DNA from: Natronosalvus halobius | Lineage (GTDB): Archaea; Halobacteriota; Halobacteria; Halobacteriales; Natrialbaceae | Reading direction: 5' to 3' | NCBI RefSeq assembly: GCF_024138145.1 | Contig: NZ_CP099997.1 | Span: 992,001 to 1,056,000, forward strand | Length of the DNA: 64,000 nt | Shown here: piece by piece, positions 26,078 to 34,786 of the stretch | Position numbering within the stretch: the first letter of the stretch is position 1 | How the letters are laid out: every line of letters begins with the position of its first letter | Position numbers and translations under genes: made by a program | Notes under the pieces: model-generated | What the model saw: only the letters and a program-made list of their open reading frames with translations | Database searches by the model: none | Told to the model about the DNA's origin: nothing

Positions 26078-27319
26078 ATGGCACAGGCGTTCCTCGAGGT
26101 GACCGTGAATCCGACGTTCACGGCCGCCCTCCTGTGCTGGATCGTCGGCGGTGCCGCCCTCGGCTCGGTCAGCGGCCTCATTCCCGGGCTGCACGCGAAC
26201 AACTTCGCGCTCCTGCTCGCAGGCGTCGCCCCCTCCGTTCCGGGGCCGACGCTGTTCGTCGGCTGTGCAATGCTCTCGGCGGGCGTCGTCCACACCTTCC
26301 TGAACGCCGTCCCGGCGATGGCCCTCGGAGTCCCCGACGCCGAAATGGCCGTCACAGCGCTACCGGGCCACCAGCTGGTGCTCGACGGTCGGGGCTTCGA
26401 GGCGATTCGGCTCTCGGCGGTCGGGAGCCTGCTGGCCGTCCTCGTGGCGATACCGCTCGCGATTCCCGTAACCGTCGCCGTCACGGCCGTCTACCCCCAG
26501 CTTCGAGCCAATCTTTCGATCCTGCTCGCGGTGATCGTGATCGCCCTCGTGCTCTCAGAATCCACGTGGCGGCGCCGCTTCGCCGGTCTCCTCTCGTTTT
26601 CGCTCGCAGCGACTCTCGGCTGGGCGACGCTCGATCTGTCGCCCGACGCACCCCTCGAAGCCGGTGGGATGCTCGCGCCGCTGTTCGCCGGCCTCTTCGG
26701 TGCCCCGGTGTTGATCGACGCCGTTCGAGGCGGCGTCCCCCCACAGCGGGAAGCAGTGCTTCGCATGTCCCGCCCGTTGATTCTGATGACGGCTGTCGCC
26801 GGCGCGCTGGCCGGTGCCGTCGTCGGCTACTTGCCCGGCATCTCCGCCGCGATCGCCGCAGTCGCCGTTCTCGTCGTCCTCCCAGGCGGGGCCACTGCCC
26901 GAAGTTACATCGTGGCGACGAGCGGCGTCGACACCGCGAACACCATTTTCGCGCTCTTCGCGCTCGTCGCCATCGGCCAGCCGCGTTCGGGCGTCATGGT
27001 CGCCTTCCAGCGCGTCGACGCACCGCTCGAGCTCCCGATTCTCCTCTCCGGGGTCGTCCTGGCCGGAGTCATCGGATTCGCGCTGGTGATCGTCGTCGGC
27101 GATGCCTACCTCGAACTGGTCGGCCGACTCGAGTACTGGCGGATTTCGGCGGCGGTGCTCTCGTTGCTGGTCTGTCTCGCCTTCGTGTTCGCGGGTCCGG
27201 TCGGCGTTCTCACGTTCGGCGTGGCCACCGTCGTCGGGCTGGTTCCCGTTCGCCTGCAAGCCAGGCGGGTTCATCTCATGGGCGTGTTGATCGGTCCGCT
27301 GGCTCTCGCCGGGCTCTGA
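26078..27319 (+). CDS. TctA-like (tripartite tricarboxylate transporter) membrane protein
   Basis: The 413-residue protein has about eleven hydrophobic helices and two TctA-type glycine-rich signatures: GGAALGSVSGLIPGLHANNFALLLAG near residues 24-49 and GYLPGISAAIAAVAVLVVLPGG near 250-271. Bacterial TctA works with TctB and the binding protein TctC, but neither is present here, so this is one of the solitary archaeal members whose substrate is unknown. A GTTTAAG element at 26044-26050 fits a leaderless start at ATG 26078. The 288 bp upstream hold no supported gene. Confidence 0.85.
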   Translation: MAQAFLEVTVNPTFTAALLCWIVGGAALGSVSGLIPGLHANNFALLLAGVAPSVPGPTLFVGCAMLSAGVVHTFLNAVPAMALGVPDAEMAVTALPGHQLVLDGRGFEAIRLSAVGSLLAVLVAIPLAIPVTVAVTAVYPQLRANLSILLAVIVIALVLSESTWRRRFAGLLSFSLAATLGWATLDLSPDAPLEAGGMLAPLFAGLFGAPVLIDAVRGGVPPQREAVLRMSRPLILMTAVAGALAGAVVGYLPGISAAIAAVAVLVVLPGGATARSYIVATSGVDTANTIFALFALVAIGQPRSGVMVAFQRVDAPLELPILLSGVVLAGVIGFALVIVVGDAYLELVGRLEYWRISAAVLSLLVCLAFVFAGPVGVLTFGVATVVGLVPVRLQARRVHLMGVLIGPLALAGL

Positions 27320-27401
27320 GAAGCGGCGTCTTCGAGAGGGCGAGTGATCGCCGGTAGCGCGAAAGACAACCGTTAAAAGCGACGGGCGGGAAGAAACGAG
27401 T

Positions 27402-27581
27402 ATGAGTTCCACGGACCGACGGGAGACTCGCTCGTGCGTCTCCTGTGGGATCAACATCGCGGGCACGAACGCCGCGTCGTTCAAGTGCCCCGACTGTGGC
27501 GCACAGATCTACCGCTGTGCCAAGTGTCGCAAACAGAGCAACCTTTACGAGTGCCCCGACTGTGGGTTCCTCGGCCCCTGA
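27402..27581 (+). CDS. HVO_2753-type double zinc-ribbon small protein
   Basis: This 59-residue protein has four CxxC-type knuckles: CVSC, CPDC, CAKC and CPDC, arranged for two zinc sites, and ends [10 protein letters not shown]. The pattern is that of the small zinc-finger protein described in Haloferax (HVO_2753), linked there to swarming and biofilm behaviour. The EF-1 beta gene follows after 4 bp, the conserved archaeal arrangement. A CGTTAAAAGC element at 27371-27380 gives a leaderless transcript. Confidence 0.93.
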   Translation: MSSTDRRETRSCVSCGINIAGTNAASFKCPDCGAQIYRCAKCRKQSNLYECPDCGFLGP

Positions 27582-27585
27582 TACC

Positions 27586-27852
27586 ATGGGAAAAGTAGCC
27601 GCCAAGATCAAAGTCATGCCGCAGAGCCCCGAAATCGACCTCGACGCGCTCCAGGAGCGCCTCGAAACCGCCCTCTCGGAGGGGGCGAAGATCAACGGTG
27701 TCGAGCGCGAGGAAGTCGCGTTTGGTCTCGTCGCGCTCTACCCGACCGTCATCGTCCCTGACGGCTCCGGTGGCACCGAGGGCGTCGAAGAGGCCTTCAG
27801 TGAGGTCGAGGGCGTCGAGAGCGTCAACGTCGAGAACGTCGGGCGTATCTGA
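27586..27852 (+). CDS. Translation elongation factor 1 beta
   Basis: The 88-residue protein ([20 protein letters not shown]) matches archaeal EF-1 beta in length and sequence, including [14 protein letters not shown] near residues 44-57 and the terminal [12 protein letters not shown]. It is the nucleotide exchange factor for EF-1 alpha. It is cotranscribed with the zinc-ribbon gene directly upstream. Confidence 0.96.
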   Translation: MGKVAAKIKVMPQSPEIDLDALQERLETALSEGAKINGVEREEVAFGLVALYPTVIVPDGSGGTEGVEEAFSEVEGVESVNVENVGRI

Positions 27853-27991
27853 GGGTCCGACCGCCGAATTTTCGTCTGTCGTCGATCACCGTAGCGACGG
27901 CGTTCGCTCCTCGAATCGATGAATGAGGTGTCCTGGTGCCCAGGAGAGGCCAGGTACCAGTCGTGCTCGTGGCGATGAGGCCGCCACCCGA

Positions 27992-28154
27992 GTCTACGAG
28001 AATCGAGTCGCTCGCGTCTACGAGAACTGGATCCTCACGTCCACGAGAGCAGGATCCTCACGTCCACGAGAATGGATTGTTCGAGTCCACAAAAAGCGGA
28101 TCACTCGTGTCCTCGAAAACTGGAGCACTTGTGCCCTCGAGAAGCGGACCGCTC
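27992..28154. repeat. Seven degenerate 23-24-bp tandem repeats ending at the yihY stop codon
   Basis: Units start with GTCTACGAGAA or GTCCACGAGAA at about 27992, 28016, 28039, 28062, 28085, 28109 and 28133. The copies drift progressively along the array. The last runs into the stop codon of the leftward YihY gene at 28153. Read in frame it would give RVYENxxx repeats, but no start codon or family supports a gene. Confidence 0.85.
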
Positions 28155-28974
28155 AGCCGATCGCCCACCGGTCTTCGGCTTCGACGCGGTCTGCCATGAC
28201 CGCATTGAGTATCACTCCGCCGAGCAGCGCCAGCGCCCCGACGTACAGCCAGGTCAGGAGCAACATGATGCCGCCCGCGACGCCGTACAGCTCGACGCTT
28301 TCGGAGGTCGTGAGGTAGAGGCGGAAGCCGATCGCACCCAGGGTCCACGAAATCGCCGTGAGGACGGCACCGGGGAGCGCTTCCCGAACCGTCACGGCAG
28401 GCGGAGCAAATTGGTAGAACATCGGGAGGAACACGGCGAACAGCGCCCCCGCCAAGAGCGGGATACTCGCCAGCAGGGCAACCGTCTGCCCGGCGACGGC
28501 CACTACCCCGACCTGGACGACGATCACCGAAGCGACGGCGAGGATCACCGTCACGAGGATCAGCCCAGTGTCTCGAGCCGTCTGACGAGGGGACCGTTCC
28601 GCCTGGACGCCGTAAACGTGACCGAACGCGCGGTTGATCGACTGGAACGTCGTGAACGCGCTCCAGGCGAGCATGGCGGCGGCGATCACCGCGGCCCGCC
28701 CTCGACCCGATCCTTCGCCGATCATCCCGTTCATCGTCGACACCAGTGATTCGGGGTCGGCCCCGAACGCGGGTGCTAGTAGCTCCAGGGCGCTCTCGAG
28801 CCAGCCGACCGTCGTCATCCCGATGAGTGCGAAGATGGCCAGCGGAATCAGGGCGTTGAAGATGTAGAACGCGACCCCGGCGGCGACGAGGGCGAATCCG
28901 TTCTCTCGAGCGACGGCGACGACGCGCCGGGCAGTGGATTCGTCTACGGGGAGTGATCGTTCGAGTTGGCTCAT
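28153..28974 (-). CDS. YihY/BrkB-type membrane protein
   Basis: The 273-residue protein has about six hydrophobic segments. It shows the YihY family beginning (VARENGFALVAAGVAFYIFNALIPLAIFAL near residues 23-52) and the conserved FLPMFYQFAPPAVTVREALPGA near 183-204. The name ribonuclease BN for this family is historical and not its function; the role is unknown. The start codon at 28974 lies inside a 14-bp repeat that also reaches the stop codon of the next gene. Confidence 0.92.
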   Translation of the reverse strand: MSQLERSLPVDESTARRVVAVARENGFALVAAGVAFYIFNALIPLAIFALIGMTTVGWLESALELLAPAFGADPESLVSTMNGMIGEGSGRGRAAVIAAAMLAWSAFTTFQSINRAFGHVYGVQAERSPRQTARDTGLILVTVILAVASVIVVQVGVVAVAGQTVALLASIPLLAGALFAVFLPMFYQFAPPAVTVREALPGAVLTAISWTLGAIGFRLYLTTSESVELYGVAGGIMLLLTWLYVGALALLGGVILNAVMADRVEAEDRWAIG

Positions 28975-29020
28975 TCGGATTTGCTCATTCGGATTTGCTC
29001 ATTCGGATTTGCTCATTCCA
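28970..29020. repeat. 14-bp tandem repeat bridging two gene ends
   Basis: The unit CTCATTCGGATTTG occurs at 28970, 28984 and 28998, with a partial copy at 29012. Its CAT is the start codon of the leftward YihY gene in the first unit, and the TCA of the last unit is the stop codon of the upstream trans-sulfuration gene. Confidence 0.93.
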
Positions 29021-30203
29021 GCGCCGCTTCGATCGCCTGCTCGAGATCGCCGATCAGGTCGTCGACGTGCTCGATACCTACCGAGACGCGGATCAGACTG
29101 TCGGTGAGTCCGGCCGCGATGCGCTCTTTCCGGGGGATCGCCGCGTGGGTCATCGGTGCGGGCTGTTCGATCAGGCTCTCGACGCCACCGAGGCTCTCGG
29201 CGAGGGTGAACACCTCCGTGTTCGAAACCACGTCGCTGGCCTGCTCGAGCGTCCCGTCGAGTTCGAAACTGAGCATGCCCCCGAAGTCGTCCATCTGCTT
29301 CGCGGCGATCTCGTGGCCAGGATGGCTCTCCAGGCCGGGGTAGTAGACGCGATCGACGTCGGGGTGATCGTCGAGCCACTGAGCGATGGCGCGGGCGTTC
29401 CCGCAGTGACGATCCATCCGAACAGGGAGGGTCTTGGTTCCGCGGAGGACGAGGAAAGCGTCGAATGGGCCGGGGGTCGCGCCCACGGAGTTCTGGTAGA
29501 AGCCGAAGCGCTCGTCCAGGTCGGGATCGTTCGTCAGGAGCGCCCCGCCGACGACGTCGGAGTGGCCGCCGAGGTACTTGGTGAGCGAGTGACTAACGAC
29601 GTCGGCACCCAGTTCGAGCGGGCGCTGGAGATATGGCGTTGCGAAGGTGTTGTCGATGGCACAGATGGCGTCGTGCTCGTGGGCGATCTCAGCAGCCCCC
29701 TCGATGTCCACGATAGACAGTAGCGGATTGGTCGGGGTCTCGAGCCACAGGAGTTCGGTGTTGTCCTGGAACGCCGCGTCGATCGCCTCCAGGTCGGTCA
29801 TGTCGACGAAGGTGAACTCGATCTCGTACTGCTCGTAGACCTGGGTGAAGATGCGGTGGGTGCCACCGTACACATCGTTCCCGGTGACGACGTGGTCGCC
29901 GGACTCCAGCAGATTGCAGACGGTGTTGATCGAACCCATGCCGCTCGAGAAACAGCGGCCGTAGTCGGCACCTTCGAGGCTCGCGAGGTTGGCCTCGAGA
30001 TCGTCGCGCGTGGGGTTGCCGGTTCGGGAGTACTCGTAGCCGCGGTGGTCGCCGGGGCCGTCCTGTTCGTACGTCGAGTTCGCGAAAATTGGCGTCATGA
30101 GGGCGCCGGTTTCGTCGTCGGGTTCCTGGCCTGCGTGGATCGAACGAGTCTCGAAACGAAACTCCCGTGCGCCGTCACCGTCGGTACCGCGATCGTCGCT
30201 CAT
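29013..30203 (-). CDS. Cys/Met metabolism PLP enzyme (cystathionine gamma-synthase or gamma-lyase)
   Basis: The 396-residue enzyme has the family's N-terminal [24 protein letters not shown] near residues 16-40, [21 protein letters not shown] near 58-78, the cofactor-binding [13 protein letters not shown] and the PLP lysine in [17 protein letters not shown] near 205-221. These enzymes make or split cystathionine, linking cysteine, homocysteine and methionine. Sequence alone does not separate synthase from lyase. asd and two MetE-like genes lie 5-8 kb away. Confidence 0.9.
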   Translation of the reverse strand: MSDDRGTDGDGAREFRFETRSIHAGQEPDDETGALMTPIFANSTYEQDGPGDHRGYEYSRTGNPTRDDLEANLASLEGADYGRCFSSGMGSINTVCNLLESGDHVVTGNDVYGGTHRIFTQVYEQYEIEFTFVDMTDLEAIDAAFQDNTELLWLETPTNPLLSIVDIEGAAEIAHEHDAICAIDNTFATPYLQRPLELGADVVSHSLTKYLGGHSDVVGGALLTNDPDLDERFGFYQNSVGATPGPFDAFLVLRGTKTLPVRMDRHCGNARAIAQWLDDHPDVDRVYYPGLESHPGHEIAAKQMDDFGGMLSFELDGTLEQASDVVSNTEVFTLAESLGGVESLIEQPAPMTHAAIPRKERIAAGLTDSLIRVSVGIEHVDDLIGDLEQAIEAALE

Positions 30204-30382
30204 ACGTACGGAGGCAACTGCCGGCGGGATTACTGTTCCCTTTTTCGGTCGAGATTCCCGGCTACTCGATCACGAATAGCCCCACCCATAGCCTCACCTC
30301 GAGCGGCCACCGTGATCTTGAGACGAGACGGGGCGAGAACGTGCGTTTTATAACCGTCACCGGTCAAGAGCGTCGTACGACT

Positions 30383-30673
30383 ATGCCGAACTCGAACGGA
30401 CCTCGTCAGGGAACCCGGCGAAAGCTCTCGAACAACCCCCGAGATCGCGGGACCTCGCCGCCGCAGCGCGCGATCCAGGAGTACGACGTGGGCCAGAAGG
30501 TCCACCTCAAGATCGATCCGAGCGTTCCGAAAGGGCGCTACCACCCACGATTCGACGGTCACACCGGTGAAGTCGTCGGCAAACAGGGCAAGGCCTTCAA
30601 AGTCGAGATCACCGACGGCGGGAAGGCGAAGACGTTGATCGTCACCGCTGCCCACCTCCGCGCCCAGGAATGA
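30383..30673 (+). CDS. rpl21e: 50S ribosomal protein L21e
   Basis: The 96-residue protein ([20 protein letters not shown]) is of typical length and carries the L21e core [24 protein letters not shown] near residues 34-57. TTTTATAA at 30346-30353 gives a leaderless transcript. Its stop overlaps the start of rpoF by four bases (ATGA), the conserved archaeal arrangement. Confidence 0.97.
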   Translation: MPNSNGPRQGTRRKLSNNPRDRGTSPPQRAIQEYDVGQKVHLKIDPSVPKGRYHPRFDGHTGEVVGKQGKAFKVEITDGGKAKTLIVTAAHLRAQE

Positions 30674-31026
30674 CGATCTTCAAAGAGATCGTCGACGAGG
30701 AGTACCTGACGGTCTCGGAGACGAAGGATCTCCTCGAGGACATCGAAACCGAACGGGCACTCGACGACGAACGCGAGCTACGATACGAACTCGCGCGCGC
30801 CATCGAACACGTCAACCGCTTCGCCATCCTGGAGACCGAGGACGCGAACGCCCTCGTCGAGGACCTCCAGGACCTCGAGAAGGTCGACGAGCCGACGGCG
30901 TACAAGATCGCGAACCTGCTTCCGCGGGATCGACAGGAACTTCGGACGGTGTTCGCCCAGCAGCGCTACTCCGTGTCGGGTGACGAACTCGACGAGATCC
31001 TCAACATCATCGCGAAGTACGTCTGA
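30670..31026 (+). CDS. rpoF: RNA polymerase Rpb4 family subunit F
   Basis: The 118-residue protein ([20 protein letters not shown]) matches archaeal RpoF, which pairs with RpoE to form the polymerase stalk. The helical C-terminal HRDC-like part includes [20 protein letters not shown]. It overlaps L21e and is followed, after 105 bp with its own promoter, by the DUF655 gene. Confidence 0.93.
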   Translation: MTIFKEIVDEEYLTVSETKDLLEDIETERALDDERELRYELARAIEHVNRFAILETEDANALVEDLQDLEKVDEPTAYKIANLLPRDRQELRTVFAQQRYSVSGDELDEILNIIAKYV

Positions 31027-31131
31027 GGCCGTTCGGGCGTTGACGTATCCGACTTCGGCTTGCTGAGTGTCGTTCGTGCGAACCGTCGTTGAGCCGACTC
31101 TTTAAGTATTCCGTCACCGTACCTCGAGTCA

Positions 31132-31719
31132 ATGAGCGAAGCCGACAGCGATGAGACGGACGTGCGCCGAGCGGTCGTGCTGGATTATCTAGCCCACGGG
31201 CTCTCAGGTGGACGACGTCGCTACCAGCAGTCACCGGCCGGCTACGCCCTTGGCGTAGACGACTTCACGCTGTATCAGGTCGCCTTCGACGAGGATGCTC
31301 GGCTCACGATCGGCACCCGAGTCGTCGTCGAGCCCCCAGCAGAGCGCGACGTCGTCGAGGAGTGTCACCCCGTCGGGTACGATGACCTCTCCTCGGGTGC
31401 CCAGTCTGAACTCGAGTACGTCATCGCCGATCTCATCGAGGAGAACGAACGGCGGTTTGTGGACTTCTACAACGATGCGCAGCCGATCACGCTTCGGCTC
31501 CATCAGCTCAACCTGTTGCCAGGCATCGGGAAGAAACTCCGAAACAACATCCTCGACCAGCGAAAGCGAAAGCCCTTCGAGAGCTTCGAGGACCTCGAGG
31601 ATCGGGTCTCGGGATTGCACGACCCCGACGAGGTGCTGGCAAATCGAATTCTCGAGGAGTTACGGGACGAGGACCTCAAGTATCGGACGTTCGTGGGTCA
31701 CGCTCAGCGAAACGAGTAG
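31132..31719 (+). CDS. DUF655 family RNA/DNA-binding protein
   Basis: The 195-residue protein has a beta-rich N-terminal half and a helix-hairpin-helix motif LPGIGKKLRNNILDQRKRKP near residues 126-145, as in archaeal DUF655 proteins. They are conserved next to ksgA in archaea and are thought to act in ribosome or RNA metabolism, which is not proven. A TTTAAG element at 31101-31106 supports ATG 31132 as a leaderless start. Confidence 0.92.
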   Translation: MSEADSDETDVRRAVVLDYLAHGLSGGRRRYQQSPAGYALGVDDFTLYQVAFDEDARLTIGTRVVVEPPAERDVVEECHPVGYDDLSSGAQSELEYVIADLIEENERRFVDFYNDAQPITLRLHQLNLLPGIGKKLRNNILDQRKRKPFESFEDLEDRVSGLHDPDEVLANRILEELRDEDLKYRTFVGHAQRNE

Positions 31720-31780
31720 TTTGTCGCTCCTTTTCGTCTTCACCGCCGGTTGCGAGCGACAGCTACTCATGCGACAGGTC

Positions 31781-31847
31781 TTCACACGCGGCCATTCACA
31801 CGACAGCTATTTACACGACAGCTATTCACGCGACGGTGATTCAAACG
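31781..31847. repeat. 15-bp tandem repeat between DUF655 and ksgA genes
   Basis: About four copies of TTCACACGACAGCTA run from 31781 to 31847 with small changes. It lies in the 184-bp gap, just before the ksgA promoter region. Confidence 0.85.
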
Positions 31848-31903
31848 AGTGATACGCTCTCGAGACGGTGCGTTTACAGCCCCCTGCCCCCTACGTCCGG
31901 GCA

Positions 31904-32863
31904 ATGAGAGATCCAGACGGGTTGATCGCGAGGGCGGGGGTTCGCGGTGATCCCGACCGCGATCAACACTTTCTCGTCGACGATCGGGTCCTCGATCGAT
32001 TGCCGACGTATCTCGAGTCGCTCGACCAGGACGCGTCGCCAGGCAGGGGAGAGCAATCGACCGGACTGACTGAATCGACTGAACCGGCCGGATCGACTGA
32101 ATCGACTGAACCGGCCGGATCGACTGAATCGGCCGAATCGACCCGCGAGGTAACGAGCCACCTCCTCGAGATCGGCGGCGGGACGGGTGCACTCACGGAC
32201 CGACTGCTCGCCGTCGCCGACGAGGTGACCGTCGTCGAACGAGACCGACGGCTGGCCGCGTTTCTCGAGGAGGAATTCGCCGAGGAGGTCGCGGCCGGCC
32301 ACCTGACCGTCGTCCAGGGCGACGCTCTCGATGTCGACCTCCCCTCCTTTTCGGCGTCGGTCTCGAACCTTCCCTACGGCGTCTCGAGCGAAATTGCGTT
32401 TCGCCTCCTCCCCGAAAAGCGTCCACTCGTCCTGATGTTTCAGAAGGAGTTCGCCGAGCGAATGGTCGCCGAGCCGGAGACCCCCGAATACGGGCGGCTG
32501 TCGGTCTCGGCCCAGCACTTTGCGGCCGTCGAAATCGTCGAAACGATCCCGAAGGAGGCGTTTTCGCCGCCGCCGCAGGTCGAGAGCGCGGTCGTCAGGT
32601 CGATCCCGCGGACGCCCAACTACGAGGTCGCGGACGAGGCGTTCTTCCTGCGGTTCGTCAAGGCGGTGTTCACCCAGCGACGAAAGACGATGCGAAACGC
32701 GATTCGCAACACGGCTCACATCTCGGGGCTCGAGGATGCAGACGCCGTCGTCGAGGCGGCAGACGAGGAACTGCTGGGCAAACGGGCGGGGGCCGTCACG
32801 CCCACCGAATTCGCCGAACTGGCGACGCTCGCCGACGAGGTGGGCCGTTCGGATGAGAGGTGA
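31904..32863 (+). CDS. rsmA: 16S rRNA dimethyladenosine transferase KsgA/RsmA with repeat insertion
   Basis: The 320-residue enzyme dimethylates two adenosines near the 3' end of 16S rRNA. It has the start RDQHFLVDDRVLDRLP near residues 23-38, the SAM motif LLEIGGGTGALTDRLL near 87-102 and the catalytic NLPYGVSSEIAFRLL near 151-165. Between residues about 48 and 82 there is a Thr/Ser/Glu repeat (ESTEPAGST, 9 residues) encoded by a 27-bp tandem repeat, absent from most KsgA proteins. I chose ATG 31904; a GTG at 31868 would add a poor tail. mscS-like follows after 6 bp. Confidence 0.93.
   Translation: MRDPDGLIARAGVRGDPDRDQHFLVDDRVLDRLPTYLESLDQDASPGRGEQSTGLTESTEPAGSTESTEPAGSTESAESTREVTSHLLEIGGGTGALTDRLLAVADEVTVVERDRRLAAFLEEEFAEEVAAGHLTVVQGDALDVDLPSFSASVSNLPYGVSSEIAFRLLPEKRPLVLMFQKEFAERMVAEPETPEYGRLSVSAQHFAAVEIVETIPKEAFSPPPQVESAVVRSIPRTPNYEVADEAFFLRFVKAVFTQRRKTMRNAIRNTAHISGLEDADAVVEAADEELLGKRAGAVTPTEFAELATLADEVGRSDER
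32071..32142 (+). repeat. 27-bp tandem repeat within the ksgA gene
   Basis: Units start at 32071 and 32098 (TGAATCGACTGAACCGGCCG plus seven bases), with a partial third at 32125. Each copy encodes ESTEPAGST. It lies upstream of the SAM-binding motif. Confidence 0.9.
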
Positions 32864-32869
32864 AAATCC

Positions 32870-34021
32870 GTGGTAGACGCGTTCACTGGGCTCGAGTGGC
32901 TCGAAAACACGTTCCACACGCAGTTCCAGAAGGGGGTGGCGACGGCGGTCGTTACGGGGCTGTTTCTGCTCGTGTTAGTTTCCCATCGACGCCTCCAGTC
33001 CTGGATTTCCGACCGATCGCGGGCGCTGTACGCCGATATCGTCGCGACGATTCTCCTGTTCGGGGCGGGAGGGTTGGCGCTGTACGTGGCCGTCGGGGTC
33101 TGGGGGGCGACCGAGGAACTGTCGACGGTTCTCTCGCGATTCGATCCGGAGGGGACGTTCCTCCCTCGGGTGACCGCATCGTTCGTGATGGTCGTGATGA
33201 CCTACATCGTCTGGCGATTCGTGAGACGGCTGTTACACGACGTGGTGGCCTCCTCGACCACGGTCACGAAACACCAGGAGGAGGTATCGAATCGCGTCAT
33301 CCAGGTATTCATCTGGTCCGTCACGCTCGTAATCGTCCTCAGCATCTGGATCGACGACCTCAGCGGGCTCCTCGTCGGGGCCGGGTTCCTGGGTATCGTC
33401 GTCGGTATGGCCGCCAGACAGACCCTCGGCGCGTTGCTCGCCGGGTTCGTCCTGATGTTCTCCCGATCGTTCGAAATTGGCCACTGGGTCGAGATAGACG
33501 GACGGGAGGGAACGGTCACGAACATCTCGATCTTCAACACGCAAATTCAGTCGTTCGACGGGGAGTACATCGTCGTCCCCAACGACGTCGTCACGACGAG
33601 CATCGTGACGAACCGCTCGAAGAAGGGGCGTCTTCGAATCGAGGTCGAAGTCGGCGTCGACTATAGCGTCGACGTCGACCAGGCGGCGACGCTCGCTCGA
33701 GACGCCCTCGAGCCGATCGAGGAGGTGATGGACGTCCCCGAACCGATGGTCGTCACGAAGCAGTTCGGCGAGTCGTCCGTCGTCCTGGGCGTTCGATTCT
33801 GGATCGATCGGCCGAGTGCGCGACGGCGCTGGACGGCCCGGACGAAGGCCATCAGCGCGATCAAGACCCAGTTCGAGGAGGCCGACGTCAAGATCCCGTA
33901 CCCACAGCGGGAGTTGAGCGGACGCGAGGAGACCGACGGATTTCGAATGCAATTGGACGAACCAGTGAACGAAACGACGGCTCGAGGGACGACGTCCAGA
34001 CGGCCGTCGGAGGACGACTGA
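32870..34021 (+). CDS. MscS-type mechanosensitive ion channel
   Basis: The 383-residue protein starts at GTG 32870. It has four hydrophobic helices (residues about 22-42, 55-80, 100-125 and 145-165) and the MscS pore region with GAGFLGIVVGMAARQTLGALLAGF near 166-189, followed by the beta domain WVEIDGREGTVTNISIFNTQIQSFDGEYIVVPN near 206-238. It releases solutes under osmotic downshock. It lies between ksgA and hemK with a 1-nt overlap with the latter (TGATG), so it belongs to the same operon. Confidence 0.93.
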   Translation: MVDAFTGLEWLENTFHTQFQKGVATAVVTGLFLLVLVSHRRLQSWISDRSRALYADIVATILLFGAGGLALYVAVGVWGATEELSTVLSRFDPEGTFLPRVTASFVMVVMTYIVWRFVRRLLHDVVASSTTVTKHQEEVSNRVIQVFIWSVTLVIVLSIWIDDLSGLLVGAGFLGIVVGMAARQTLGALLAGFVLMFSRSFEIGHWVEIDGREGTVTNISIFNTQIQSFDGEYIVVPNDVVTTSIVTNRSKKGRLRIEVEVGVDYSVDVDQAATLARDALEPIEEVMDVPEPMVVTKQFGESSVVLGVRFWIDRPSARRRWTARTKAISAIKTQFEEADVKIPYPQRELSGREETDGFRMQLDEPVNETTARGTTSRRPSEDD

Positions 34022-34599
34022 TGGGGAAGGATCTCGCCGAGCGTCGCGGGCTCGAAACCGACGTCTATCAGCCGGCGGAGGACTCGCAACTGCTCGCGGA
34101 CGCGGCCAGTGACCGACTCGAGGAGGGAGAGTTAGTCCTCGAGGTCGGCACCGGTTCGGGGTACGTCGCCGACCGGATCGCGACCGAGGTCGGGGCTCGA
34201 GTCGTCGCTGCCGACGTCAACCCGCACGCCGCGGCGAACGCACGCGAGCGTGGACTCGAAGCGGTGCAGGCGGATCTCGTCTCGCCGTTCCGAGCGGGCA
34301 CCTTCGACGCCGTCGCGTTCAACCCGCCGTACCTGCCCACGGACCCGGACCACGAGTGGGACGACTGGATGGAGCGCGCCCTCTCGGGCGGTGAGGATGG
34401 CCGGGCGGTGATCGATCCGTTCCTCGCGACGGTGTCCCGGGTACTGGCTCCGGACGGCGTCGTCTTCCTCCTGGTCAGCAGCCTCACGGGGGTCGACGCG
34501 GTGGTCGAACGCGCGGGCGAGGAGGGGTTCAGTGCGGTCGCCGTCGCCGACGAGTCGTTCCCGTTCGAGACGCTGACGGTGCTCGAACTGGTTCGGTAA
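34021..34599 (+). CDS. HemK2/PrmC-like class I methyltransferase
   Basis: The 192-residue enzyme has SAM motif I, VLEVGTGSGYVADRIA near residues 40-55, and the N-P-P-Y active-site motif in FNPPYLPTDPDHEWDDW near 101-117. Family members of this length methylate glutamine in GGQ of release factor aRF1, with Trm112 as partner. It is the last gene of the L21e-to-HemK block, fused by overlap with the mscS-like gene. Confidence 0.92.
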   Translation: MGKDLAERRGLETDVYQPAEDSQLLADAASDRLEEGELVLEVGTGSGYVADRIATEVGARVVAADVNPHAAANARERGLEAVQADLVSPFRAGTFDAVAFNPPYLPTDPDHEWDDWMERALSGGEDGRAVIDPFLATVSRVLAPDGVVFLLVSSLTGVDAVVERAGEEGFSAVAVADESFPFETLTVLELVR

Positions 34600-34786
34600 T
34601 CGGATATGGGGTTCGCCGTCGGCGACCGTTCGCGTTTCGCAGTAACCGCATCGAGCGAGATTTCCGCCGTTTTCGGTACCGCCTTCGAGTGGATCGAACA
34701 CTTCCTCGAACGCACTGGAGATAACTCGTAAGCATACAAGCGTATGGAAAATATTAAGCACCGGCATAGCCTAGCTCCGTCCACGC

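Noticed and set aside
25786-27357. Plus-strand 523-codon frame overlapping the TctA-like gene
   Set aside because: It is mostly Arg/Ser-rich shadow of the real transporter in another frame. Its first 70 codons contain a hydrophobic piece but no family is recognised.
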